From contig NW_027460394.1 in NCBI RefSeq assembly GCF_050947875.1, positions 24,293 through 88,292 on the forward strand: a stretch of 64,000 bases of DNA. The letters are read 5' to 3'. The notes under the pieces were generated by a model. The model made no database searches. It was not told the DNA's origin and saw only the letters and a program-made list of their open reading frames with translations. The DNA is from Dermacentor variabilis (taxonomy: Eukaryota; Arthropoda; Arachnida; Ixodida; Ixodidae). Position numbers and translations under genes: made by a program. Shown here piece by piece: positions 11,369-23,200 of this stretch (its first letter is position 1; each line of letters opens with the position of its first letter).

Positions 11369-12441
11369 GGGTGCTAAAAAGAGCAGCATCGGCATGCTTT
11401 TCACGTTGTTTGGTAGAAATCCACGCGCGCGTTCTGCCAAAAGCACCATTTGCTGCCTATCGTGTGGTTTTGCAGGAAACTGCGTCCGCGTCTACCAAAA
11501 GATGCATGCGCATGCTTAAAACGCGCTTTGGCACAAATCCATGTGCGGATGCTAAAAAGAGCAGCATCGGCATGCTTTTCACGTCGATTGGTAGAAATCC
11601 ACGCGCGCGTTCTGCCAAAAGCACGATTTGCATGCATATCGTGTGGTTTTGCAGAAAACGGCGTCCGCGTCTACCAAAAGATGCATGCGCATGCTAAAAA
11701 CGCGTTTTGGCACAAATCCATGTGCGGATGTTAAAAAGAGCAGCATCGGCATGCTTTTCACGTCGTTTGGTAGAAATCCACGCGCGCGTTCTGCCAAAAG
11801 CACCATTTGCATGCATATCGTGTGGTTTTGCAGAAAACTGCGTCCGCGTCTACCAAAAGATGCATGCGCATGCTTAAAACGCGTTTTGGCACAAATCCAT
11901 GTGCGGGTGCTAAAAAGAGCAGCATCGGCATGCTTTTCACGTCGTTTGGTAGAAATCCACACGCGCGTTCTGCCAAAAGCACCATTTGCATGCCTATTGT
12001 GTGGTTTTGCAGAAAACTGCGTCCGCGTCTACCAAAAGATGCATGCGCATGCTTAAAACGCGCTTTGGCACAAATCCATGTGCGGATGTTAAAAAGAGTA
12101 GCATCGGCATGCTTTTCACGTTGTTTGGTAGAAATCCACGCGCGCGTTCTGCCAAAAGCACCATTTGCATGCCTATCGTGTGGTTTTGCAGAAAACTGCG
12201 TCCGCGTCTACCAAAAGATGCATGCGCATGCTTAAAACGCGCTTTGGCACAAATCCATGTGCGGGTGCTAAAAAGAGCAGCATCGGCATGCTTTTCACGT
12301 CGTTTGGTAGAAATCCACGCGCGCGTTCTGCCAAAAGCACCATTTGCATGCATATCGTGTGGCTTTGCAGAAAACTGCGTCCGCGTCTACCAAAAGATGC
12401 ATGCGCATGCTAAAAACGCGTTTTGGCACAAATCCATGTGC
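11369..12441 (+). repeat. Tandem 6-monomer duplication, copy 2
   Basis: Second copy of the 10295-11368 block. The repeat stops at about 12442, where this copy reads ggatgtt and the corresponding place in copy 1 reads gggtgct. The block contains an h3/h4 hybrid monomer (cctattgtg start, but gagtagc and acgttg downstream), so monomer fusion by unequal exchange preceded the duplication. Confidence 0.8.
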
Positions 12442-13426
12442 GGATGTTAAAAAGAGCAGCATCGGCATGCTTTTCACGTCGTTTGGTAGAAATCCACGCG
12501 CGCGTTCTGCCAAAAGCACCATTTGCATGCATATCGTGTGGTTTTGCAGAAAACTGCGTCCGCGTCTACCAAAAGATGCATGCGCATGCTTAAAACGCGT
12601 TTTGGCACAAATCCATGTGCGGGTGCTAAAAAGAGCAGCATCGGCATGCTTTTCACGTCGTTTGGTAGAAATCCACACGCGCGTTCTGCCAAAAGCACCA
12701 TTTGCATGCCTATTGTGTGGTTTTGCAGAAAACTGCGTCCGCGTCTACCAAAAGATGCATGCGCATGCTTAAAACGCGCTTTGGCACAAATCCATGTGCG
12801 GATGTTTAAAAGAGCAGCATCGGCATGCTTTTCACGTCGTTTGGTAGAAATCCACGCGCGCGTTCTGCCAAAAGCACCATTTGCATGCATATCGTGTGGT
12901 TTTGCAGAAAACTGCGTCCGCGTCTACCAAAACATGCATGCGCATGCTTAAAACGCGCTTTGGCACAAATCCATGTGCGGATGTTAAAAAGAGTAGCATC
13001 GGCATGCTTTTCACGTTGTTTGGTAGAAATCCACGCGCGCGTTCTGCCAAAAGCACCATTTGCATGCCTATCGTGTGGTTTTGCAGAAAACTGCGTCCGC
13101 GTCTACCAAAAGATGCATGCGCATGCTTAAAACGCGCTTTGGCACAAATCCATGTGCGGGTGCTAAAAAGAGCAGCATCGGCATGCTTTTCACGTCGTTT
13201 GGTAGAAATCCACGCGCGCGTTCTGCCAAAAGCACCATTTGCATGCCTATCGTGTGGTTTTGCAGAAAACTGCGTCCGCGTCTACCAAAAGATGCATGCG
13301 CATGCTTAAAACGCGTTTTGGCACAAATCCATGTGCGGATGCTAAAAAGAGCAGCATCGGCATGCTTTTCACGTCGTTTGGTAGAAATTCACGCGCGCGT
13401 TCTGCCAAAAGCACGATTTGCATGCA
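12353..13426 (+). repeat. 6-monomer higher-order repeat, haplotype H (reference copy)
   Basis: Clear example of the standard 1,074-bp unit. h1: gctaaaaacg, ggatgtt. h2: gcttaaaacg, gggtgct, cacacgcg. h3: cctattgtg, cgcgcttt, ggatgtt. h4: cgcgcttt, gagtagc, acgttg. h5: cctatcg, gggtgct. h6: ggatgct, cacgattt. The same order is seen at 15216, 30962, 33646 and 34720 with minor changes. It is six 179-bp units, or eighteen 60-bp subunits. Confidence 0.85.
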
Positions 13427-14142
13427 TATCGTGTGGTTTTGCAGAAAACTGCGTCCGCGTCTACCAAAAGATGCATGCGCATGCTAAAAACGCGTTTTGG
13501 CACAAATCCATGTGCGGATGTTAAAAAGAGCAGCATCGGCATGCTTTTCACGTCGTTTGGTAGAAATCCACGCGCGCGTTCTGCCAAAAGCACCATTCGC
13601 ATGCATATCGTGTGGTTTTGCAGAAAACTGCGTCTGCGTCTACCAAAAGATGCATGCGCATGCTTAAAACGCGTTTTGGCACAAATCCATGTGCGGGTGC
13701 TAAAAAGAGCAGCATCGGCATGCTTTTCACGTCGTTTGGTAGAAATCCACACGTGCGTTCTGCCAAAAGCACCATTTGCATGCCTATTGTGTGGTTTTGC
13801 AGAAAACTGCGTCCGCGTCTACCAAAAGATGCATGCGCATGCTTAAAACGCGCTTTGGCACAAATCCATGTGCGGATGTTAAAAAGAGCAGCATCGGCAT
13901 GCTTTTCACGTCGTTTGGTAGAAATCCACGCGCGCGTTCTGCCAAAAGCACCATTTGCATGCATATCGTGTGGTTTTGCAGAAAACTGCGTCCGCGTCTA
14001 CCAAAAGATGCATGCGCATGCTTAAAACGCTTTTTGGCACAAATCCATGTGCGGGTGCTAAAAAGAGCAGCATCGGCATGCTTTTCACGTCGTTTGGTAG
14101 AAATCCACGCGCGCGTTCTGCCAAACGCACGATTTGCATGCA

Positions 14143-15215
14143 TATCGTGTGGTTTTGCAGAAAACTGCGTCCGCGTCTACCAAAAGATGCATGCGCATGC
14201 TAAAAACGCGTTTTGGCACAAATCCATGTGCGGATGTTAAAAAGAGCAGCATCGGCATGCTTTTCACGTCGTTTGGTAGAAATCCACGCGCGCGTTCTGC
14301 CAAAAGCAGCATTTGCATGCATATCGTGTGGTTTTGCAGAAAACTGCGTCCGCGTCTACCAAAAGATGCATGCGCATGCTTAAAACGCGTTTTGGCACAA
14401 ATCCATGTGCGGGTGCTAAAAAGAGCAGCATCGGCATGCTTTTCACGTCGTTTGGTAGAAATCCACACGCGCGTTCTGCCAAAAGCACCATTTGGATGCC
14501 TATTGTGTGGTTTTGCAGAAAACTGCGTCCGCGTCTACTAAAAGATGCATGCGCATGCTTAAAACGCGCTTTGGCACAAATCCATGTGCGGATGTTAAAA
14601 AGGGCAGCATCGGCATGCTTTTCACGTCGTTTGGTAGAAATCCACGCGCGCGTTCTGCCAAAAGCACCATTTGCATGCATATCGTGTGGTTTTGCAGAAA
14701 ACTGCGTCCGCGTCTACCAAAAGATGCATGCGCATGCTTAAAACGCGCTTTGGCACAAATCCATGTGCGGATGTTAAAAGGAGCAGCATCGGTATGCTTT
14801 TCACGTTGTTTGGTAGAAATCCACGCGCGCGTTCTGCCAAAAGCACCATTTGCATGCCTATCGTGTGGTTTTGCAGAAAACTGCGTCCGCGTCTACCAAA
14901 AGATGCATGCGCATGCTAAAAACGCGTTTTGGCACAAATCCATGTGCGGGTGCTAAAAAGAGCAGCATCGGCATGCTTTTCACGTTGTTTGGTAGAAATC
15001 CACGCGCGCGTTCTGCCAAAAGCACCATTTGCTGCCTATCGTGTGGTTTTGCAGGAAACTGCGTCCGCGTCTACCAAAAGATGCATGCGCATGCTTAAAA
15101 CGCGCTTTGGCACAAATCCATGTGCGGATGCTAAAAAGAGCAGCATCGGCATGCTTTTCACGTCGTTTGGTAGAAATCCACGCGCGCGTTCTGCCAAAAG
15201 CACGATTTGCATGCA
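14143..15215 (+). repeat. 6-monomer unit H*, first half of a 12-monomer composite
   Basis: All six H* private variants are present in order, with the 1-bp 'ttgctgcc' deletion at about 15032. It is followed directly by a full H unit. Together, 14143-16290 is a 2,148-bp composite that, with following sequence, is copied at 32573 (offset 18,430 bp). Confidence 0.85.
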
Positions 15216-16289
15216 TATCGTGTGGTTTTGCAGAAAACTGCGTCCGCGTCTAGCAAAAGATGCATGCGCATGCTAAAAACGCGTTTTGGCACAAATCCAT
15301 GTGCGGATGTTAAAAAGAGCAGCATCGGCATGCTTTTCACGTCGTTTGGTAGAAATCCACGCGCGCGTTCTGCCAAAAGCACCATTTGCATGCATATCGT
15401 GTGGTTTTGCAGAAAACTGCGTCCGCGTCTACCAAAAGATGCATGCGCATGCTTAAAACGCGTTTTGGCACAAATCCATGTGCGGGTGCTAAAAAGAGCA
15501 GCATCGGCATGCTTTTCACGTCGTTTGGTAGAAATCCACACGCGCGTTCTGCCTAAAGCACCATTTGCATGCCTATTGTGTGGTTCTGCAGAAAACTGCG
15601 TCCGCGTCTACCAAAAGATGCATGCGCATGCTTAAAACGCGCTTTGGCACAAATCCATGTGCGGATGTTAAAAAGAGCAGCATCGGCATGCTTTTCACGT
15701 CGTTTGGTAGAAATCCACGCGCGCGTTCTGCCAAAAGCACCATTTGCATGCATATCGTGTGGTTTTGCAGAAAACTGCGTCCGCGTCTACCAAAAGATGC
15801 ATGCGCATGCTTAAAACGCGCTTTGGCACAAATCCATGTGCGGATGTTAAAAAGAGTAGCATCGGCATGCTTTTCACGTTGTTTGGTAGAAATCCACGCG
15901 CGCGTTCTGCCAAAAGCACCATTTGCATGCCTATCGTGTGGTTTTGCAGAAAACTGCGTCCGCGTCTACCAAAAGATGCATGCGCATGCTTAAAACGCGC
16001 TTTGGCACAAATCCATGTGCGGGTGCTAAAAAGAGCACCATCAGCATGCTTTTCACGTCGTTTGGTAGAAATCCACGCGCGCGTTCTGCCAAAAGCACCA
16101 TTTGCATGCCTATCGTGTGGTTTTGCAGAAAACTGCGTCCGCGTCTACCAAAAGATGCATGCGCATGCTTAAAACGCGCTTTGGCACAAATCCATGTGCG
16201 GATGCTAAAAAGAGCAGCATCGGCATGCTTTTCACGTCGTTTGGTAGAAATCCACGCGCGCGTTCTGCCAAAAGCACGATTTGCATGCA
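15216..16289 (+). repeat. 6-monomer unit H, second half of the composite
   Basis: Ordered h1 to h6. Private variants 'gtctagcaaaag' (about 15250), 'ggttctgcag' (about 15584) and 'gagcaccatc' (about 16034) are shared with 33681, 34013 and 34464, all at an offset of 18,430 bp, which proves copying of the block rather than parallel mutation. Confidence 0.85.
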
Positions 16290-17542
16290 TATCGTGTGGT
16301 TTTGCAGAAAACTGCGTCCGCGTCTACCAAAAGATGCATGCGCATGCTAAAAACGCGTTTTGGCACAAATCTATGTGCGGATGTTAAAAAGAGCAGCATC
16401 GGCATGCTTTTCACGTCGTTTGGTAGAAATCCACGCGCGCGTTCTGCCAAAAGCACCATTTGCATGCATATCGTGTGGTTTTGCAGAAAACTGCGTCCGC
16501 GTCTACCAAAAGATGCATGCGCATGCTTAAAACGCGTTTTGGCAGAAATCCATGTGCGGGTGCTAAAAAGAGCAGCATCGGCATGCTTTTCACGTCGTTT
16601 GGTAGAAATCCACGCGCTCGTTCTGCCAAAAGCACCATTTGCATGCATATCGTGTGGTTTTGCAGAAAACTGCGTCCGCGTCTACCAAAAGATGCATGCG
16701 CATGCTAAAAACGCGTTTTGGCACAAATCCATGTGCGGGTGCTAAAAAGAGCAGCATCGGCATGCTTTTCACGTCGTTTGGTAGAAATCCACGCGCGCGT
16801 TCTGCCAAAAGCACCATTTGCATGCCTATCGTGTGGTTTTGCAGAAAACTGCGTCCGCGTCTACCAAAAGATGCATGCGCATGCTTAAAACGCGCTTTGG
16901 CACAAATCCATGTGCGGATGTTAAAAAGAGCAGCATCGGCATGCTTTTCACGTCGTTTGGAAGAAATCCACGCGCGCGTTCTGCCAAAAGCACCATTTGC
17001 ATGCATATCGTGTGGTTTTGCAGAAAACTGCGTCCGCGTCTACCTAAAGATGCATGCGCATGCTTAAAACGCGTTTTGGCACAAATCCATGTGCGGGTGC
17101 TAAAAAGAGCAGCATCGGCATGCTTTTCACGTCGTTTGGTAGAAATCCACGCGCGCGTTCTGCCAAAAGCACCATTTGCATGCCTATCGTGTGGTTTTGC
17201 AGAAAACTGCGTCCGCATCTACCAAAAGATGCATGCGCATGCTTAAAACGCGTTTTGGCACAAATCCATGTGCGAGTGCTAAAAAGAGCAGCATCGGCAT
17301 GCTTTTCACGTCGTTTGGTAGAAATCCACGCGCGCGTTCTGCCATAAGCACGATTTGCATGCATATCGTGTGGTTTTGCAGAAAACTGCGTCCGCGTCTA
17401 CCAAAAGATGCATGCGCATGCTAAAAACGCGTTTTGGCACAAATCCATGTGCGGATGTTAAAAAGAGCAGCATCGGCATGCTTTTCACGTCGTTTGGTAG
17501 AAATCCACGCGCGCGTTCTGCCAAAAGCACCATTTGCATGCA

Positions 17543-18079
17543 TATCGTGTGGTTTTGCAGAAAACTGCGTCCGCGTCTACCAAAAGATGCATGCGCATGC
17601 TTAAAACGCGTTTTGGCACAAATCCATGTGCGGGTGCTAAAAAGAGCAGCATCTGCATGCTTTTCATGTCGTTTGGTAGAAATCCACGCGCGCGTTCTGC
17701 CAAAAGCACCATTTGCATGCCTATCGTGTGGTTTTGCAGAAAACTGCGTCCGCGTCTACCAAAAGATGCATGCGCATGCTAAAAACGCGTTTTGGCACAA
17801 ATCCATGTGCGGATGTTAAAAAGAGCAGCATCGGCATGCTTTTCACGTCGTTTGGTAGAAATCCACGCACGCGTTCTGCCAAAAGCACCATTTGCATGCA
17901 TATCGTGTGGTTTTGCAGAAAACTGCGTCCGCGTCTACCAAAAGATGCATGCGCATGCATAAAACGCGTTTTGGCACAAATCCATGTGCGGGTGCTAAAA
18001 AGAGCAGCATCGGCATGCTTTTCACGTCGTTTGGTAGAAATCCACGCGCGCGTTCTGCCAAAAGCACCATTTGCATGCA
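17543..18079 (+). repeat. 3-monomer (537 bp) tandem repeat, copy 1
   Basis: Three monomers with junctions gcttaaaac, gctaaaaac and gcataaaac, repeated directly at 18080-18616. The offset is exactly 537 bp. The copies differ by scattered substitutions such as 'catctgcatg' (copy 1) and 'acgggtttt' (copy 2), so this duplication is older than the 10-monomer one at 36.4 kb. Confidence 0.75.
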
Positions 18080-18616
18080 TATCGTGTGGTTTTGCAGAAA
18101 ACTGCGTCTGCGTCTACCAAAAGATGCATGCGCATGCTTAAAACGGGTTTTGGCACAAATCCATGTGCGGGTGCTAAAAAGAGCAGCATCGGCATGCTTT
18201 TCACGTCGTTTGGTAGAAATCCACGCGCGCGTTCTGCCAAAAGCACCATTTGCATGCCTATCGTGTGGTTTTGCAGAAAACTGCGTCCGCGTCTACCAAA
18301 AGATGCATGCGCATGCTAAAAACGCGTTTTGGCACAAATCCATGTGCGGATGTTAAAAAGAGCAGCATCGGCATGCTTTTCACGTCGTTTGGTAGGAATC
18401 CGCGCGCGCGTTCTGCCAAAAGCACCATTTGCATGCATATCGTGTGGTTTTGCAGAAAACTGCGTCCGCGTCTACCAAAAGATGCATGCGCATGCATAAA
18501 ACGCGTTTTGGCACAAATCCATGTGCGGGTGCTAAAAAGAGCAGCATCGGCATGCTTTTCACGTCGTTTGGTAGAAATCCACGCGCGCGTTCTGCCAAAA
18601 GCACCATTTGCATGCA
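18080..18616 (+). repeat. 3-monomer (537 bp) tandem repeat, copy 2
   Basis: Partner of 17543-18079. It has its own changes 'gtaggaatccgcg' near 18393. Both copies were carried together into the 42.9-46.0 kb duplicate, so the 3-monomer event predates that larger copying. Confidence 0.7.
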
Positions 18617-20219
18617 TATCGTGTGGTTTTGCAGAAAACTGCGTCCGCGTCTACCAAAAGATGCATGCGCATGCTTAAAACGCGTTTTGGCACAAATCTA
18701 TGTGCGGGTGCTAAAAAGAGCAGCATCGGCATTCTTTTCACGTCGTTTGGTAGAAATCCACGCGCGCGTTCTGCCAAAAGCACCATTTGCATGCATATCG
18801 TGTGGTTTTGCAGAAAACTGCGTCCGCGTCTACCAAAAGATGCATGCGCATGCTAAAAACGCGTTTTGGCACAAATCCATGTGCGGATGTTAAAAAGAGC
18901 AGCATCGGCATGCTTTTCACGTTGTTTGGTAGAAATCCACGCGCGCGTTCTGCCAAAAGCACCATTTGCATGCCTATCGTGTGGTTTTGCAGAAAACTGC
19001 GTCCGCGTCTACCAAAAGATGCATGCGCATGCTTAAAACGCGCTTTGGCACAAATCCATGTGCGGATGTTAAAAAGAGCAGCATCGGCATGCTTTTCAGG
19101 TCGTTTGGTAGAAATCCACGCGCGCGTTCTGCCAAAAGCACCATTTGCATGCATATCGTGTGGTTTTGCAGAAAACTGCGTCCGCGTCTACCAAAAGATG
19201 CATGCGCATGCTTAAAACGCGTTTTGGCACAAATCCATGTGCGGGTGCTAAAAAGAGCAGCATCGGCATGCTTTTCACGTCGTTTGGTAGAAATCCACGC
19301 GCGCGTTCTGCCAAAAGCACCATTTGCATGCATATCGTGTGGTTTTGCAGAAAACTGCGTCCGCGTCTACCAAAAGATGCATGCGCATGCTAAAAACGCG
19401 TTTTGGCACAAATCCATGTGCGGATGTTAAAAAGAGCAGCATCGGCATGCTTTTCACGTCGTTTGGTAGAAATCCACGCGCGCGTTCTGCCAAAAGCACC
19501 ATTTGCATGCATATCGTGTGGTTTTGCAGAAAACTGCGTCCGCGTCTACCAAAAGATGCATGCGCATGCATAAAACGCGTTTTGGCACAAATCCATGTGC
19601 GGATGTTAAAAAGAGCAGCATCGGCATGCTTTTCACGTCGTTTGGTAGAAATCCACGCGCGCGTTCTGCCAAAAGCACCATTTGCATGCCTATCGTGTGG
19701 TTTTGCAGAAAACTGCGTCCGCGTCTACCAAAAGATGCATGCGCATGCTTAAAACGCGTTTTGGCACAAATCCATGTGCGGGTGCTAAAAAGAGCAGCAT
19801 CGGCATGCTTTTCACGTCGTTTGGTAGAAATCCACGCGCGCGTTCTGCCAAAAGCACGATTTGCATGCATATCGTGTGGTTTTGCAGAAAACTGCGTCCG
19901 CGTCTACCAAAAGATGCATGCGCATGCTAAAAACGCGTTTTGGCACAAATCCATGTGCGGATGTTAAAAAGAGCAGCATCGGCATGCTTTTCACGTCGTT
20001 TGGTAGAAATCCACGCGCGCGTTTTGCCAAAAGCACCATTTGCATGCATATCGTGTGGTTTTGCAGAAAACTGAGTCCGCGTCTACCAAAAGATGCATGC
20101 GCATGCTTAAAACGCGTTTTGGCACAAATCCATGTGCGGGTGCTAAAAAGAGCAGCATCGGCATGCTTTTCACGTCGTTTGGTAGAAATCCACGCGCGCG
20201 TTCTGCCAAAAGCACCATT

Positions 20220-23200
20220 TGCATGCCTATCGTGTGGTTTTGCAGAAAACTGCGTCATGGTCTACCAAAAGATGCATGCGCATGCTAAAAACGCGTTTTG
20301 GCACAAATCCATGTGCGGGTGCTAAAAAGAGCAGCATCGGCATGCTTTTCACGTCGTTTGGTAGAAATCCACGCGCGCGTTCTGCCAAAAGCACCATTTG
20401 CATGCCTATCGTGTGGTTTTGCAGAAAACTGCGTCCGCGTCTACCAAAAGATGCATGCGCATGCTTAAAACGCGTTTTGGCACAAATCCATGTGCGGGTG
20501 CTAAAAAGAGCAGCATCGGCATGCTTTTCACGTCGTTTGGTAGAAATCCACACGCGCGTTCTGCCAAAAGCACCATTTGGATGCCTATTGTGTGGTTTTG
20601 CAGAAAACTGCGTCCGCGTCTACCAAAAGATGCATGCGCATGCTTAAAACGCGCTTTGGCACAAATCCATGTGCGGATGTTAAAAAGAGCAGCATCGGCA
20701 TGCTTTTCACGTCGTTTGGTAGAAATCCACGCGCGCGTTCTGCCAAAAGCACCATTTGCATGCATATCGTGTGGTTTTGCAGAAAACTGCGTCCGCGTCT
20801 ACCAAAAGATGCATGCACATGCTTAAAACGCGCTTTGGCACAAATCCATGTGCGGATGTTAAAAGGAGCAGCATCGGTATGCTTTTCACGTTGTTTGGTA
20901 GAAATCCACGCGCGCGTTCTGCCAAAAGCACCATTTGCATGCCTATCGTGTGGTTTTGCAGAAAACTGCGTCCGCGTCTACCAAAAGATGCATGCGCATG
21001 CTAAAAACGCGTTTTGGCACAAATCCATGTGCGGGTGCTAAAAAGAGCAGCATCGGCATGCTTTTCACGTTGTTTGGTAGAAATCCACGCGCGCGTTCTG
21101 CCGAAAGCACCATTTGCTGCCTATCGTGTGGTTTTGCAGGAAACTGCGTCCGCGTCTACCAAAAGATGCATGCGCATGCTTAAAACGCGCTTTGGCACAA
21201 ATCCATGTGCGGGTGCTAAAAAGAGCAGCATCGGCATGCTTTTCACGTCGTTTGGTAGAAATCCACACGCGCGTTCTGCCAAAAGCACCATTTGGATGCA
21301 TATCGTGTGGTTTTGCAGAAAACTGCGTCCGCGTCTACCAAAAGATGCATGCGCATGCTAAAAACGCGTTTTGGCACAAATCCATGTGCGGATGTTAAAA
21401 AGAGCAGCATCGGCACGCTTTTCGCGTCGTTTGGTAGAAATCCACGCGCGCGTTCTGCAAAAGCACCATTTGCATGCATATCGTGTGGTTTTGCAGAAAA
21501 CTACGTCCGCGTCTACCAAAAGATGCATGCGCATGCTTAAAACGCGTTTTGGCACAAATCCATGTGCGGGTGCTAAAAAGAGCAGCATCGGCATGCTTTT
21601 CACGTCGTTTGGTAGAAATCCACACGCGCGTTCTGCCAAAAGCACCATTTGCATGCCTATTGTGTGGTTTTGCAGAAAACTGCGTCCGCGTCTACCAAAA
21701 GATGCATGCGCATGCTTAAAACGCGCTTTGGCACAAATCCATGTGCGGATGTTAAAAAGAGCAGCATCGGCATGCTTTTCACGTCGTTTGGTAGAAATCC
21801 ACGCGCGCGTTCTGCCAAAAGCACCATTTGCATGCATATCGTGTGGTTTTGCAGAAAACTGCGTCCGCGTCTACCAAAAGATGCATGCGCATGCTTAAAA
21901 CGCGCTTTGGCACAAATCCATGTGCGGATGTTAAAAAGAGTAGCATCGGCATGCTTTTCACGTTGTTTGGTAGAAATCCACGCGCGCGTTCTGCCAAAAG
22001 CACCATTTGCATGCCTATCGTGTGGTTTTGCAGAAAACTGGGTCCGCGTCTACCAAAAGATGCATGCGCATGCTTAAAACGCGCTTTGGCACAAATCCAT
22101 GTGCGGGTGCTAAAAAGAGCAGCATCGGCATGCTTTTCACGTCGTTTGGTAGAAATCCACGCGCGCGTTCTGCCAAAAGCACCATTTGCATGCCTATCGT
22201 GTGGTTTTGCAGAAAACTGCGTCCGCGTCTACCAAAAGATGCATGCGCATGCTTAAAACGCGCTTTGGCACAAATCCATGTGCGGATGTTAAAAAGAGTA
22301 GCATCGGCATGCTTTTCACGTTGTTTGGTAGAAATCCACGCGCGCGTTCTGCCAAAAGTACCATTTGCATGCCTATCGTGTGGTTTTGCAGAAAACTGCG
22401 TCCGCGTCTACCAAAAGATGCATGCGCATGCTTAAAACGCGTTTTGGCACAAATCCATGTGCGGGTGCTAAAAAGAGCAGCATCGGCATGCTTTTCACGT
22501 CGTTTGGTAGAAATCCACGCGCGCGTTCTGCCAAAAGCACGATTTGCATGCATATCGTGTGGTTTTGCAGAAAACTGCGTCCGCGTCTACCAAAAGATGC
22601 ATGCGCATGCTAAAAACGCGTTTTGGCACAAATCCATGTGCGGGTGCTAAAAAGAGCAGCATCGGCATGCTTTTCACGTTGTTTGGTAGAAATCCACGCG
22701 CGCGTTCTGCCAAAAGCACCATTTGCTGCCTATCGTGTGGTTTTGCAGGAAACTGCGTCCGCGTCTACCAAAAGATGCATGCGCATGCTTAAAACGCGCT
22801 TTGGCACAAATCCATGTGCGGGTGCTAAAAAGAGCAGCATCGGCATGCTTTTCACGTCGTTTGGTAGAAATCCACACGCGCGTTCTGCCAAAAGCACCAT
22901 TTGCATGCCTATTGTGTGGTTTTGCAGAAAACTGCGTCCGCGTCTACCAAAAGATGCATGCGCATGCTTAAAACGCGCTTTGGCAGAAATCCATGTGCGG
23001 ATGTTAAAAAGAGCAGCATCGGCATGCTTTTCACGTCGTTTGGTAGAAATCCACGCGTGCGCTCTGCCAAAAGCACCATTTGCATGCATATCGTGTGGTT
23101 TTGCAGAAAACTGCGTCCGCGTCTACCAAAAGATGCATGCGCATGCTTAAAACGCGCTTTGGCACAAATCCATGTGCGGATGTTAAAAAGAGTAGCATCG

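Larger units (their letters stand above)
16590..19740 (+). repeat. Domain rich in gcataaaac monomers, source or copy of 42.9-46.0 kb
   Basis: About 18 monomers that do not follow the 6-monomer order. Four-monomer features such as 'ggaagaaatcc' (about 16960), 'gccataagcacg' (about 17343), 'catctgcatg' (about 17652), 'gcattctttt' (about 18732) and 'ttcaggtcg' (about 19097) recur at an offset of 26,304 bp in 42894-46045. Monomers with 'gcataaaac' at about 17958, 18495 and 19568 turn the 12-bp A/B palindrome into one of 16 bp. Confidence 0.85.
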
